DNA of 64,000 nucleotides from positions 2,232,001-2,296,000 of the forward strand of contig WJXW01000005.1 of the NCBI GenBank assembly GCA_015832175.1, in the 5' to 3' direction. Position numbers and translations under genes: made by a program. Positions 12,345 to 24,075 of this stretch are shown piece after piece. Within the stretch, counting starts at the first letter, position 1. Each line of letters starts with the position of its first letter. The DNA comes from Paraphaeosphaeria minitans. Its lineage: Eukaryota; Ascomycota; Dothideomycetes; Pleosporales; Didymosphaeriaceae. The notes beneath the pieces are model-generated. The model saw only the letters and a list, made by a program, of their open reading frames with translations, was not told where the DNA came from and made no database searches.

Positions 12345-13934
12345 ATGAGGCTGTGGACGGTGTTGACTATTCTCTTTGTCTTTGGTACTTCCACAAATGC
12401 CCAAGCAGCGCTCGAAGCTCTAGCAACAGAGTTGCCGTCATGCTCCGTGAGTTCTGCACCTTTTTGAATCTTTAAACTTTCGGTTGGCCTCGACTAACAC
12501 TTGGATGTAGTTAGCTTGCTTTCTGTCCGAAATACCTAAGTCTACCTGCGCCAACGACCTCACTTCGGAGTGCTTGTGTACAAATGACGCCTTGAACGCC
12601 GCTGTTACCATTTGTGCTTCAAAAACATGCACTGTCTACGAATTGCTTCGTAAGACTGACTTCAAAGTATCGGGAGTACTGAGCTGACCTCAATGGCCTT
12701 TAGAGACGAAGAACATATCGAGCGCCAGCTGTGGGGCACCAGTCCGATCCGACGGACGAAGGTTCAGCGTGATTGGTACGACCGGCATTGGTCTTGCAGT
12801 ATTGTCTTTCATTCTGCGAATGGCAGCATGTCTGAAGGGCCGTTCAGTATCATGGGACGATGCGGCAATGGCTCTCGTGCTCGCTTTAGCAATTCCGCCA
12901 GCTGCCTTCGGCTTCATGCGTAAGTGCCCTAGATCCTGTGAGATGAAGTTACAGCTCTGACCCATTCAGTGGTTGACAACGGACTTGGGCGAGACATGTG
13001 GACGCTCAAAGACTTCCAAATAACCAACCTGCTCTTCTACTACTACATGGGCGAAGTTTTCTACATCCTCGCGCTCGGCTTTTCGAAGATATCAATCCTC
13101 TTCTTCTACCTTCGAGTCTTCCCGGCCAAGGACTTCCGCATGCAGATATACGGCGTTATGGCGTTGTGTGGAGCATATACGACCGCCTTCTTCTTAGTCA
13201 CCACTATCCAGTGTGTCCCGGTTAGCTTAGCCTGGACACAGTGGGATGGTCTACACAAAGGCAGATGCAACAATATCCATATTCAAGGCTGGATCGCGGC
13301 CGGATTGAACATCTTGCTGGATATCATAGTCATGGTCCTCCCACTACGGCATCTTGCCGGCTTGAACATGACACTGAAGAGGAAGCTCATGGTTATGTCC
13401 ATGTTCTCGGTTGGTATCATTGTCATCTTCACTTCTTCAATGCGACTTTACTCGCTCGTTCATTTTGCCAACTCGCAGAACATCTCATGGGACTATGTCC
13501 AAGCGGGGTATTGGAGTTTGATTGAGATTGACGTCTCCATCATATGTGGCTGCATGCCTGCCCATCGCATGCTCATTGCCAGGATGTGGCCCAAGATCAA
13601 GCTGACCTTCCACTCCACGAAGGGCAACTCTACGAACTCTAAGAACTCCACTGCAGCGTCGAGATCGAATGGAACAACTAGCGACAAGGCGATAAAAGTC
13701 TCCGTCAAACCGCAGACGAAAGACGATCGCGATTTTGTGCCCTTGGTGGATATCGATACCCGAAGTCCACTCACAAGCAATGGACTAGGCTTGGACCAGG
13801 GAGACGTTTGGAAACAGGAGACTGCTGCGAATGAAGTCAGTCATTCGAACTTTTCTGCTGTGGAGTCCTGCGAAAGCGACCACTCCGATGGCTGGCAGAT
13901 GGGGGAATCAACAACAAGCAGGGAACATGTATGA
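12345..13934 (+). CDS. CFEM-domain seven-transmembrane receptor (Pth11-like GPCR / fungal rhodopsin-like integral membrane protein)
   Basis: Four exons: 12345-12446, 12511-12649, 12704-12919, 12970-13934; all phases join, 473 aa. Residues 1-20 are a signal peptide (start MRLWTVLTILFVFG). Exons 1-3 then encode a compact CFEM domain with eight cysteines (PSCS, ACF, STC, ECLC, ICAS, KTC, ASCG). Seven hydrophobic segments follow, ending near the SLIEIDVSIICGCMPAHR motif typical of the fungal rhodopsin-like family, and then a Ser/Thr/Lys-rich cytoplasmic tail of about 110 residues. In other ascomycetes this architecture is a cell-surface receptor class, of which Magnaporthe PTH11 (host-surface sensing) is the prototype. 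Ligand unknown. Introns are 64, 54 and 50 bp; a model starting at 12969 would lack the extracellular domain. Confidence 0.9.
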
Positions 13935-14935
13935 ATACAATTTTGCTATTAGGGTCAGATAAACTAGATATGGTAAAAATAGAGGTATTGTCGGTCTGCA
14001 CATCGGCGCAGCAAGCATTGCAATTTCCTGAGCTCACTTCGAAGCCACATTCACCGGTGCCTCACTTTTGTTTTTTTCTTGGACTCTGTCCCGTAGGGAC
14101 AAAGAGAACGCACAACTTTGTATCGCTTATCTAGAGAGTGCATAAATAAAATGACGTATGGCCTTAGACTGGGGGTCTGCCAACTTCGGCGACCCGTGGA
14201 ATTCCGTTCCTGAGGCACGGCAATGCCCTATACCAAAGCGCCGAACGGGGTGCTTCCCCACTTGAGCCCGTGCGTTACCGAGAGCACGGTATAACGCCTG
14301 CAAGTCAAACTGGGCAAATTGACGGCTCAACGCGGGCCTGATCTAGGCCTAATCTGAATTGTGAAGGGACCAGGACCAGCAGCCATGCCGCGTGCGCGCT
14401 GCTCAATACTCCACCAACGGCTCGCACATCTTGACTTGATACGATCAAGTTCCCATCGTTATGACTCGAGATATGCTCGACTCATATTCTTGCCCCATCG
14501 TGCCCATGTTATATAGTCAACGCAGGTTCGGAACCTGCTCCGAGTCCCCCACAGGAAACAACGTGCTTCGTAAAAAGACCACTATATGGCTTTGCGAACC
14601 TTGCTGCGCTAGCTCCCCAAAGCTGCTGGCTACTTCGGAGATTTATATAGGGGTGCGTTCTTCTGACTCTGGCCCGCCTAATCCTGCCGTCCTGGAGGTC
14701 GTCGTTGAAGTTTTAGCTTCCGTAAAAGTCTTTGTGGTAATCCTCTCCTTTTAGTTTTTCGGTCCGGCATGGTTGATCAGTACGCGCGGCGGGACTCCCT
14801 TGACAGCATTGCTCTATGTGACTACCGAGTGAGCCCTTTCCCCGGTTGTAGATTTTCTAGCCAGTAATGGGATTCACAGTATCACAGACATTCATTTGAA
14901 GTAAACAATATTTACAGACACTTCGTTCTTTCATC
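13935..14935. other. Intergenic region
   Basis: About 1 kb, upstream of the peroxidase gene. No supportable ORF. A small imperfect hairpin (GCGTTACCG...CGGTATAACGC) lies near 14270-14300. A TATA-like TTTATATAG sits at about 14641, roughly 290 bp before the peroxidase ATG. Confidence 0.5.
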
Positions 14936-16398
14936 ATGAAGTTCTGGTCCACTATTTTAATTCTTTCGTCCAGCTGCCTTGCTGGGGCATTTCCGACTCT
15001 CTCTGCCCGCAACCTTGAGGGCCTTACGGCTGAAAAACTACAAGATGCCATAAAGACTGTGGCAAAGTATCGACATGAAAAGCGCTTGATCATCGACACC
15101 GGGAAACCTATCCAGGTAACTGGGGAGTATGCGTTCCAGGCACCGAGCAAGTACGATCAGCGTGGTCCATGTCCGGGATTGAATGCTTTAGCAAACCATG
15201 GCTATATCGCACACACTGGTATTACCAGCTTTGCTGAGGTCGTTACTGCCATCAACCATGGTAAGCCACCTCATGGTCGGATCTGATGCTCGTCAAATGG
15301 CTAACAACTATGGAAGTGTATGGAATGAACTTGGACCTTGCCTTAATTCTCGGTGTTATGGGGACTGTATGGACGGGCAATCCACTTTCAATGAGTCCTG
15401 GGTTTTCAATCGGAGGTCCCGGGGTCGACAATCTACTAGGCAACGTCCTCGGTCTCGTCGGTATGTACACATGCACCGACTACTTTACACCGGGTACTGA
15501 CTTCCGCAGGCGAACCCCGCGGTCTGCAAGGCTCCCACAACTGGATCGAGTCCGACTCTTCCCTAACGCGCGACGATCTCTACGTGACTGGAAACGCCTG
15601 GAAGATGAACATGACACTCTTCCGCGACATATATGACCGTGCCGATGAAGAGGGCATCATATCGATGGACCTGATAGCCGACCAGGCAGCGCGCCGTTGG
15701 GCGTATAGCGTTGCGCACAACCCCAACTTCTATTATGGGCCAGTGACTGGGATGATTAGTCGTAACGCGGGTTACCTGTTCATGGGACGTCTACTCGCAA
15801 ATCATTCTTTAGCGAACCCCGATGGCGTACTTACGCAGGATGTATTTAAGAACTTCTTCGCCGTGTGCGAGAATGCGCAAGGAGAACTTGAGTACCGCGA
15901 GGGGCATGAGACGATCCCTCGAAACTGGTACCGGAAGCCAACTGAATATGGTCTCATTTTGCTCAACCTGGATATCGTCAGCTGGGTGATGAAGCACCCC
16001 GAGCTTGGAAGGTACGTGATGCTCGCATGCTACCGATCTCAGACCCCAGAACTAACGTTGCGCGTAGCATCGGCGGCAACACTGGCAAAGTCAACTCGTT
16101 TAGTGGCTTGAATTTACAAAACATCACTGGTGGCGTCCTCAATTCGGCCTCACTTCTCGAGAGCAACAACCTCCTCTGCTTCTCATTGGAGGTTCTCAAG
16201 ACGTTCCTGCCAAACTCGCTTTCTGGTATACTGAAGACACTTGAAGGCCCGATCAGCTTGGTTACGAACACCTTGGCTGCACCGATTTTGAGTCTATCGT
16301 GCCCTGCTTGGAAAGACCTCACTGCGGGCGGTCAGCCGTTGTGGGACGCCATCCAGGAGAATTTTCCAGGTGCCCTCAAAGCGGGTTCGAGCTTGTAG
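14936..16398 (+). CDS. Secreted heme-thiolate peroxidase (chloroperoxidase family)
   Basis: Four exons: 14936-15260, 15317-15460, 15510-16011, 16068-16398; 433 aa. The N terminus (MKFWSTILILSSSCLAGAFP) is a signal peptide. The family hallmark with the proximal heme cysteine is clear: RGPCPGLNALANHGYI, C79 being the axial ligand. The downstream VYGM and NPNFYYGPVTG regions are also typical. These enzymes use H2O2 for halogenation, peroxidation or oxygen insertion (CPO, UPO). I cannot tell peroxygenase from halogenating activity without alignment. Exon junctions were placed using donors GTAAG, GTATGT and GTACGT and branch points such as GGCTAAC. The C-terminal ~90 residues are longer than in short UPOs. 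It neighbours a CFEM receptor and a multicopper oxidase and may depend on H2O2 from enzymes such as the nearby GMC oxidoreductase (inference). Confidence 0.92.
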
Positions 16399-17801
16399 TT
16401 TTTGGAAGTCAGTACCTGCTTCCAGAGCTTAGGGTACAAGTCAACCATGGATTATCATAGGGTCCTGATGTTTGGCCCTCCGCACTTCAATTCTAAAAAG
16501 TAATTATTTATACTACCACATTATGTTTTCCGTCTCATGTTTGATACTTTCTCTTTCCTGCCTGAAGCGCCTTTGATCAATGCCCCATTGTGAGCATTGT
16601 CGACCCTGGAGCCTGTAAGCTATTGTCGATTATCTGGTCAAACGACATGAGTATATCGCTCTCGAAGATGGCAAAGGGGGCTCGTGATGGGGGTTAGACC
16701 AGTTTGTCTTGTCAGTGCTGTAAACGTACCGTACAGGGTCCGTACTGAGGTCTAGTACGTACGTACGGGTGCCATAGAAGAGTGAGTACTTACTGATCAA
16801 CTAGGAATGCGTAAAGCACGCTCCGTATTGCGTACCATGCTCCACAGAGTATACATATCGCTTATTCAGGAAGCTAGCTATTGATTAACAAAAGAAAATC
16901 TATTTCAAGAATGTTACAGTAGCATAAGGCACTTACAAATGCAGGAAATAAGATAAGATAAACCGATACTCCCGTACTCCCGTACGTACTACTACAAAAT
17001 CGACTACGTACGGTGCTCAGTACGGGTCGCGATACCTGTACGTACGTACGTGCCAACTCACCGTACCTACCAAAATATGCTCCATACTGTACGATACGTT
17101 TACAGCGCTGCGTCTTATTGTATCCACGTGTTTTTCTCGACCACTTTTGAGCATACGCCGGAGTCGGGACAAAAGGGCGCCGCTTACACCTCCCCGGTCC
17201 TTTGTCCTCGGCGTTGTGTGGCTGGAGTGTGAACTATGGAACACAAAGCTTGGTGCGTTCCACGAAGCTTGTCGCGACCTCCTCCGTCGCACCAAGCTGA
17301 CGGCACCCTTGAGTTCTCTGGTTGAACTCATTCGCCTAGACCTCTTTTCAAGGGCAGCCACATGGCGATGCCGAAGATCGATCAATGTACATTGGGACGC
17401 TGTAAGTCGCCAAGCTTGGGGATCATTGATGGAGGAGAGCTTCAGAAATGAATTAGTTGGTACGCCGTGATTTGGCAGGGGAACAATGTGTTGATTCTGG
17501 CTGAGAAGTAATCGCTGGCGGGATACGTTGAAAAATGGCTAAGTACCTAGCGAGTTTATTAATTTCGAGGCTAATGTGGACGGCACCAGATTTTGTGGGC
17601 ATATTATACAGTGTGGAATTGAATGAGCGATCGAAATTTTTACATTAAGCGTTATAGTCTTGACCTTCGTAAGCGGCAGTTCTCATCACCCAAGTGGCTC
17701 CTCCAAAGACAGCAAATCTGTACAGTAGTCCATCTCAAAGCGCCATCTAGGTCTATTTTTGTGGAACCCCCACGTCGACTGATCGGGTCCTTCTTGGTCG
17801 A
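16399..17801. other. Intergenic region with GTAC-rich block
   Basis: 1.4 kb between convergent genes. No credible ORF (a 107-codon frame at 17147-17470 has no recognisable features). The middle carries the GTAC-rich repeats listed separately. Confidence 0.5.
16725..17080. repeat. GTAC/CGTAC-rich degenerate repeats
   Basis: Many copies of the self-complementary word GTAC, several as GTACGTACGTAC. Two near-identical direct copies (TACGTACGTACGNGTGCC-like) lie about 280 bp apart, at about 16756-16773 and 17037-17054. Because GTAC is palindromic the block can pair with itself. Function unknown; could be the ends of a small mobile element or simple-sequence expansion. Confidence 0.6.
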
Positions 17802-19790
17802 TTATCTCTTCGTAGTTGTTTTCGCCGTAATCTTCGCTGTTGTCGTTTTCTTGTCATCGACTTCCGCTGAAGTTGTGATCTTCGAAGTGGCAGTCTTCGT
17901 CGTGACCGAAGAGAAGGCAGTACTAGCCTTGACAGTACTCGTGGCGATAGTCGTCTTTGGCGGGCCATTTGCATAGTACGATTCGAGTGCTGCCTCGACG
18001 TCATCGACTTTATCATAGGCATCCAGCATGTAGAATTCGTGGCAGCGATCCTTTATAGCTTGATCAGTGAAGGCTGAACGGTCGCCTTCGTCTTTGGAGC
18101 GCCAGCGCTCCTCCATAGGGTCAATAAACTTGGTAGTTTCCGGATACCCGAAGTCGGCCAGACTTGTTACGTTGAAAGCAGCCATCATGTCGTGGTCCTC
18201 ATGGATGAGGTTGTGGCCTAGGACAAAGTAAGTGCTTTTCCTATTGGTGAGGGCTGCTAGTGGGTGTACACTTACAGTGGAACATGTAGACTCCATCCCA
18301 CGGCGCATAGCGAGCGATTACTCGAACAGTCTCCGAAGTGCCAAGGAGGACAACGTCCTTCAGCGCTTCCTTTTCGTAGCTGAGAACAGGGCGTTTACCG
18401 GTTCGAGAGATGATCTGAAAGTCGATTAGGTGGATGTGTACGGGATGAGACCAGCCACCGCTACGGTTCTCCAGCTCCCAGACCTCGATGGCACCACGGG
18501 GCGGCTTGGCGAGGATGCGATTGTTGACGTCTGCGAAGGTGACACCATTAACCGTCCACTCACCGCCTCGGCGTTCGAACCTGAAATTTCGGTCCACGCC
18601 GTTCTTGGTTAGTGGGAGAGGAACGGTGCGCAGCGATCCAAGGAGATTTCCGTTTCCTTGGCTGCTCGAGACAGTGTCGCCAACCACAAACTGCATGACC
18701 TTATCTGTGCTATTGTAATCCTCATCTGCCTGGACGTCGCGTGCATTCTTCAACGTCACGTTTTGGCCCTTGCATTGACTGAAGTCAATAACAACCTCCC
18801 AGCGCTCGGCCATGGAGATTTCAAGGTTATCGGATTGCACAGGCTTGGTGAGCAGCCCGGCATCAGAAGCGATAACATTGAAGGGAATTCTCTTGGACTT
18901 TGAATCTTCAAAGGTAAGCTTGAAGGCACGGCTGATTGATGTATCCAGGAACCGGAGCCTATACTTGCGAGGCTCTACTCTCCTGTATGGCCAGGGCTGG
19001 CCATTGACATGGATGACGTCACCGTAGAGAGAGTCTTCCTCCTCTGCGGGGCTGAAGAGCGTACCGTCAGAGTTATACTGTTTCGCAGCTAGAGCCAGCG
19101 GAAGGTCGTAGTCGCCAGCGGGGAGGTTAAGCTTATCTTCTTCCGGATCGTGCAGAATGTAGAAGCCAGCCATGCCATAATAGGCATTCTCAGCTGTTTG
19201 GTGAACGGCGTGATCATGGTACCAAAGCGTGCGGGCTGCCTGCCTGTTCGGATCTGGTATATCGTTAGTGCCAAGACAACTACCCACGATGGATCCTGTA
19301 CTCACAGTAATAATCCTTGTATTGATTCTTACTGGTCACGTCCTCGGCCCAGCCATCAAAAGGTGCTCTACTGTAAGAGCCGTGCAAATGGACGGAGACG
19401 TCGTTCTCGCCATGGTTCACGAACCGTACTATGGCCTCTCGGCCCTTCTCCATGCGAAACGTTGGTCCAGGTGAAATGCCATCTGTGTTGCGTTTAGAAT
19501 TGTATTACACTTGTTTGTACTGAGAGGATTGACAGACCATAACCGACGAGCTGTGCAGGCTTCAAGCCCTTGTAGACTTGATGTTCGAATGGCTTGATAT
19601 CGATTTCGTAGTAATCAATGTAACGATTCGTAGTTGAGTTGTAGTACGAGTATTTGCTCTCCTTGGTCGGTGGTATTGGGAGCTCATTTTGAAATATCTC
19701 GTTATAAACTGGGCTCAGCCAATCTTTGTCACCAGCTAGAGCTTGACCAGCGAAGAAGGAAGCCACTGCAATAGAGAGATAGTATCTCAT
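17802..19790 (-). CDS. Secreted multicopper oxidase (bilirubin oxidase / laccase-like type)
   Basis: Four exons in coding order: 19790-19538, 19482-19306, 19253-18276, 18217-17802; 607 aa. The N terminus (MRYYLSIAVASFFAGQALA) is a signal peptide. All four copper-binding segments are present: H116-L-H118 (VHLHGS...DGWAED), WYHDHA near 154-159, HPVHIHLIDF, and HCHNLIHEDHDMM near 469-481. The Met in the last motif fits an axial T1 ligand, as in bilirubin oxidase/CotA-like enzymes rather than fungal phenolic laccases. The DGWAED and HEDHDMM wording matches the bilirubin-oxidase group. The last ~50 residues form an unusual Thr/Lys/Ala-rich tail (low-complexity, possibly O-glycosylated) beyond the folded domain. 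Introns are 55, 52 and 58 bp. It is convergent with the peroxidase gene. Confidence 0.92.
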
Positions 19791-19878
19791 GATGAAGGCT
19801 GAGTGGTCACCAAGAAACCCACGAGCAGGTTTGATAGAAATGTGGGATGGGGAGATATTTTCAGGCGCTACTGCTGTA

Positions 19879-19885
19879 CTTTATA
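19879..19885 (-). promoter_or_regulatory. Candidate TATA box of the multicopper oxidase
   Basis: TATAAAG on the minus strand, 88-95 bp upstream of the ATG at 19790, a usual spacing for inducible fungal genes. Assigned by sequence only. Confidence 0.4.
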
Positions 19886-22800
19886 CTACAACAGAGATTA
19901 TAGTACGAGAGATCTGGATGCTCCTCCGCGGTTCTAAATCCATGGCTCCCGGACCCCGCGCAGTAGAGACCTAAAAGTACTGCATTGGCACTTCCGCTTC
20001 ACACCATCCTGTGGGATGCTCCACTGCAAGGATGTTTCGGTGATTATGACCAAAGTCCATGCTCGCTTAGATGCATAGATTGTGGGCAGATGGCGATGTG
20101 GTTCGGACGGAAACCTCCTATAACCTTGAAGCCTGTTGCCAGCATCGTGAACGCGCCTTGAGAAGCTTGAATCTGGGCCAAAGCTTTGGTGCAAACGCCA
20201 CGTGCGCCACTGAGACAATGGACCAAGCTTTTGTACGGTAAGTGATTCGTGGCTGACAACGCGCGGCAAGGCATGGAAGCCATGTCGGGTATTACTTCTA
20301 GATAGCGCCTACTGTATCTCAGCTGCGTGAAGAATTCCACATACCTGCACACGCTATGTGCCAAGCCCACCTAGGTACGGTACCTACCTAGGTATACAGT
20401 AGTCTGGAGGCTAGCGATCTTACGAACCGAGAAAGGTCACGTTTCAGCAAGGAAAACCGTGTAGGGTCGCGAGCGCGGTGATGACTACAATGCTCCGTCA
20501 GACCCAGCGACCAATCAAAGGTCAAGGACGCCAGAGGTACCATAGGTACGTCTTAAGCGCACCTCTTCATGTATCTACTGTTATCGGGACATAAAAAAAG
20601 GCTGGAAAGTGACCTCATCTTCTTCCAGCTTGTTGATTTCCTATTGTATCTGGTACGATACATATGCGATGACAATGAGGTACAGATTTCAGGATGTGCC
20701 GGCAGGTCCCGCTCGGCGATTAAATTCTTTGCTCTCTGCGATGTTCGAGACATTTGGCTTGGCGACTACCCTGTGAAGCCAAGCAAACGAGCACCTGTGA
20801 GTCTATAGAAGCTTTTGGTCAAGACAGGGTAGATTCAGTAATGTAAGGCGAACGCCGGATACCTACCTACAAGACCAATGACTCTGCTTCTGCCGTACCT
20901 TGGCATCTTCAGCCACAGCTGAGGCTGGACAGAATACCTATGACAGCAGAAGCCATAGCTAGACGAATTGCCTACTGGCTGGGTTGTAGCCGTATACAGT
21001 AGACTACAGGTTGGAACCGACGCAGCGTATCAGTGTGGCTTTCCAGCTCGGAGCTACACACGAGTTCCAAAATAGAACCAATACGACTGGCCAAGAACTT
21101 TATCAAGCACTGAGTGCCACAAGCCTTGTGCATCAAGAGAGGCACCGATGCTATAAGAGATGCAAAGCGTGAGGGTGACTGCTTGAGGATGGAGTTTGGA
21201 ACGGATGGTGGGTCGACACACGTGACTCGCCAAATGAGCGACGAATCTCACAGCCACGACCTTTCTCATCACCAACACTTCAGCCGCTGCGTCGAAGTGG
21301 CGGCCAAACCCGCGCTGCTATGCATGCTATGCAGGAGCATCAGGAGCACACGAACATATGCACCTGTGAGGCAATGCACCGTGTGTTGTCCGTTCGCCCT
21401 GCAGAAAAGCACACTTCGCTGACACGAGAAGTCTAAGGCTGTTCCAGGCGATAACATCTGCTTTCGCTTTTCTGCAGTCTTTCGCTCTGCAGTTTAATTG
21501 ATTTGATACCTCGGATAAAAGGGCACGGCGTTGCGTGCAGGACGCTGCTTCGACCAGGTCTCTGGGTGGTGCCTTGTCCTTCTCTAGGCAAAGCCAATAC
21601 CTCGTATTGGAGTCGCCACGTGAGATACTCCCCCAAAAGGGACTACAAATTTCCCAGCATAGCGGCGATCAGCCGCACCTCCCGATCTACTGGGAATCTT
21701 GATGATGAGCTGCTGTTATTGTAAGCAGCAGCAGCAGCAGCAGCAGAAAGGGACAATCTGGGTTTTTATATTCCATATTCTTCGCTGCTCGGCGGCGACA
21801 TTCTAGCAACGAATCCTCAGGGCCATATGCGCCTTGAATTGGTCCTGCGGTGTATTAGCAAAGCATGTGGTTAGAACCTGATATCCACTCTGTTGCCGTA
21901 GGTCTTGGAAGGACTATATCGGAAGGCGAATCACGAAACGAAAATTCATGACATCAATATTGGCTTGCAGATACCACGAGTCCAGGCGAGCGGGATACAC
22001 ACTTACTTGCATCTGACAGTTCCGCCGCCATGCAATTTGGGATTGAGATCGGAGTCCAGTGCCTCGTATCCTCACCGCTACAGCTCTTGGCTTCAACCAG
22101 CATAGACTTCTCCGAACTGAGTCCGAACTGAGCACTACGAAATCTCCGGTCGGCCTCAAGAACACTGCTCAACAATAAATTGGACGTGCAAAGTTAGGCA
22201 TCTTCGATGTGAGCATATACCGGTGTTCTCCAGTCATTCCTGATTCAGCGTTATACTGAACAGGGGCCGCCGTGAACCAATATTTGCCTCTTGGATGGAC
22301 GATACTGGAAAGCCCACAGCCCTTTTCGGTCGATTTTGAGAATACTAACCAGTTGCGGTAGGTTTTCATAGAGCCGCATGGCGGGACGACGCGGGTCCAA
22401 GCAAACCGGCGCCGTGGAAGAAGACAGCCTGGGATACGAGGTACGCCTTATGGCCCAAGCCATGAACGCCCCAGAAGCCACTGTCACCAGACACGCTACG
22501 CGGCGGCAGTGGTGTCTGCATGGTCGCACATGTGTTCAGCTCACCTTTGGACCGCCGGACAAGCTCCGCCATTGACATACCGTACTCGGCAATGCTTCTT
22601 TGCCTAGATAAGTTACCTACTTGTCTCGGCTTGACTGAAAGTGTCAAGTTGTCATTCTGAGCTGCGACTAAACAAAAACGCCAAATTTATTGGACATCGT
22701 ATTTACCTTGCAACAGACGATTTGTATCAAGTCGGATCTCGCTCCGCGCACACCAGCATCGCTTTAGCCTTGGCACATCCCAAGACAGCAGCGCGATCAC

Positions 22801-24075
22801 CTTGGCAAGACCCTACCATGCGACCAGTCAAAGACTCTAGACTACACAAGTTCCCGACGATACATGTTTGTCGACGACCCTAAGTGGCTTTCAACCTGGC
22901 CTCGATTACTCTAGAGCCTTGGCTGAGCATCACGAGTCATGCTTGACTTCCTCAAGACCATGGATGCCACACTTCCCCATTCCCTGGTAGTGATTGCTTT
23001 GAATCGATCACTTGATGGTCCTTTTTTTTGGAGACTCGCTGTCCTGATATGGGCTTCGAACGGACTCTCTTGTAGATATCTACCCACGTCAACAGCGACC
23101 GAGCCCTGAAGAACGCCAACTTGACTGACAACATAAAATTGGACACCAGCTAAGGACAATAAATAACCTGGCGTTCTCTCTGCGACAGCCTATAACCCCG
23201 GACTCACCGATTGGGGAGCGTTTGTCGCCATACTGCACTTGCATGTCATGACTCATCGGAATCATTCACCGCCAACATTCCCGAAGCTCTAGATACGCTA
23301 GAATACTGTACCTCCTCTGATGTGAAGATCAGGACAGACACGCTACGATCTGGACGATGTATCCAATCCTACAGCTCAGCACAACCACATGGAGTTATCG
23401 ATACACTCTCCAACGCCATGAACAGTTCTCGTCTCCTCCATCAACAACCAGCAGATCCTTTCCAATTCACATCGCCGCATTGCATGAGAAGTGCACGGCC
23501 CAAATCACACCCAATCCGACCATCCTACCTTGCACCTGGAAACCGCGACATCCTCGTCCCACCACATTACCACACCACTACATAAACCCCCTCGTAACCC
23601 CCCGGCAAGCCTCCCACAACCTATCCGTTTTTCCCTAGGTACTGCTTGTAGCTGTTACCTATAATTCCACCTCATCTGCGCTCGAAACTCTTACTCGTCT
23701 ACATGGAAGAGTCTCATCGCCGACATCACCGGACCCGCGCATGTCGTTGGTGCATGATGATATAACAATAGATACCTAATCCGAGGTATATACACCGCCT
23801 CCTTCACCCATCCGCCCAATCGTCATACCTATAGACCACGTGGAAAACACCCACTTCGCAACCTATGCAAACCTTGCCGTCCTCTATGCAAGGAAATGCA
23901 CTGCAATGGCAAAATTAAACCCTCGTTCCCAGACGCCCAACACCGCCCATAGCCAAGAATGCGTCATAGTAAACAATGATAGACACCGACCCTACATGCG
24001 CGCTGAAGATGCGATTATAAACAACAGAAGTAGTCCAAAAGCCCCGTGTCCAAGGTTTGGAGCGAGCGATGACCG
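19886..24075. other. Long gene-poor region
   Basis: 4.2 kb with no gene I can support. Open frames are short and overlap on both strands. Between about 21.8 and 22.65 kb on the minus strand, several short frames have protein-like composition and plausible splice sites (for example a donor GTAAGTGTG near 22010 and acceptor GATATAG near 21920). I could not assemble a recognisable protein, so a small multi-exon gene or a relic there cannot be excluded. A (GCA)n tract lies at 21724-21746. Confidence 0.4.
21724..21746. repeat. (GCA)n trinucleotide microsatellite
   Basis: About eight tandem GCA units. Isolated, not inside a supported gene. Confidence 0.9.
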
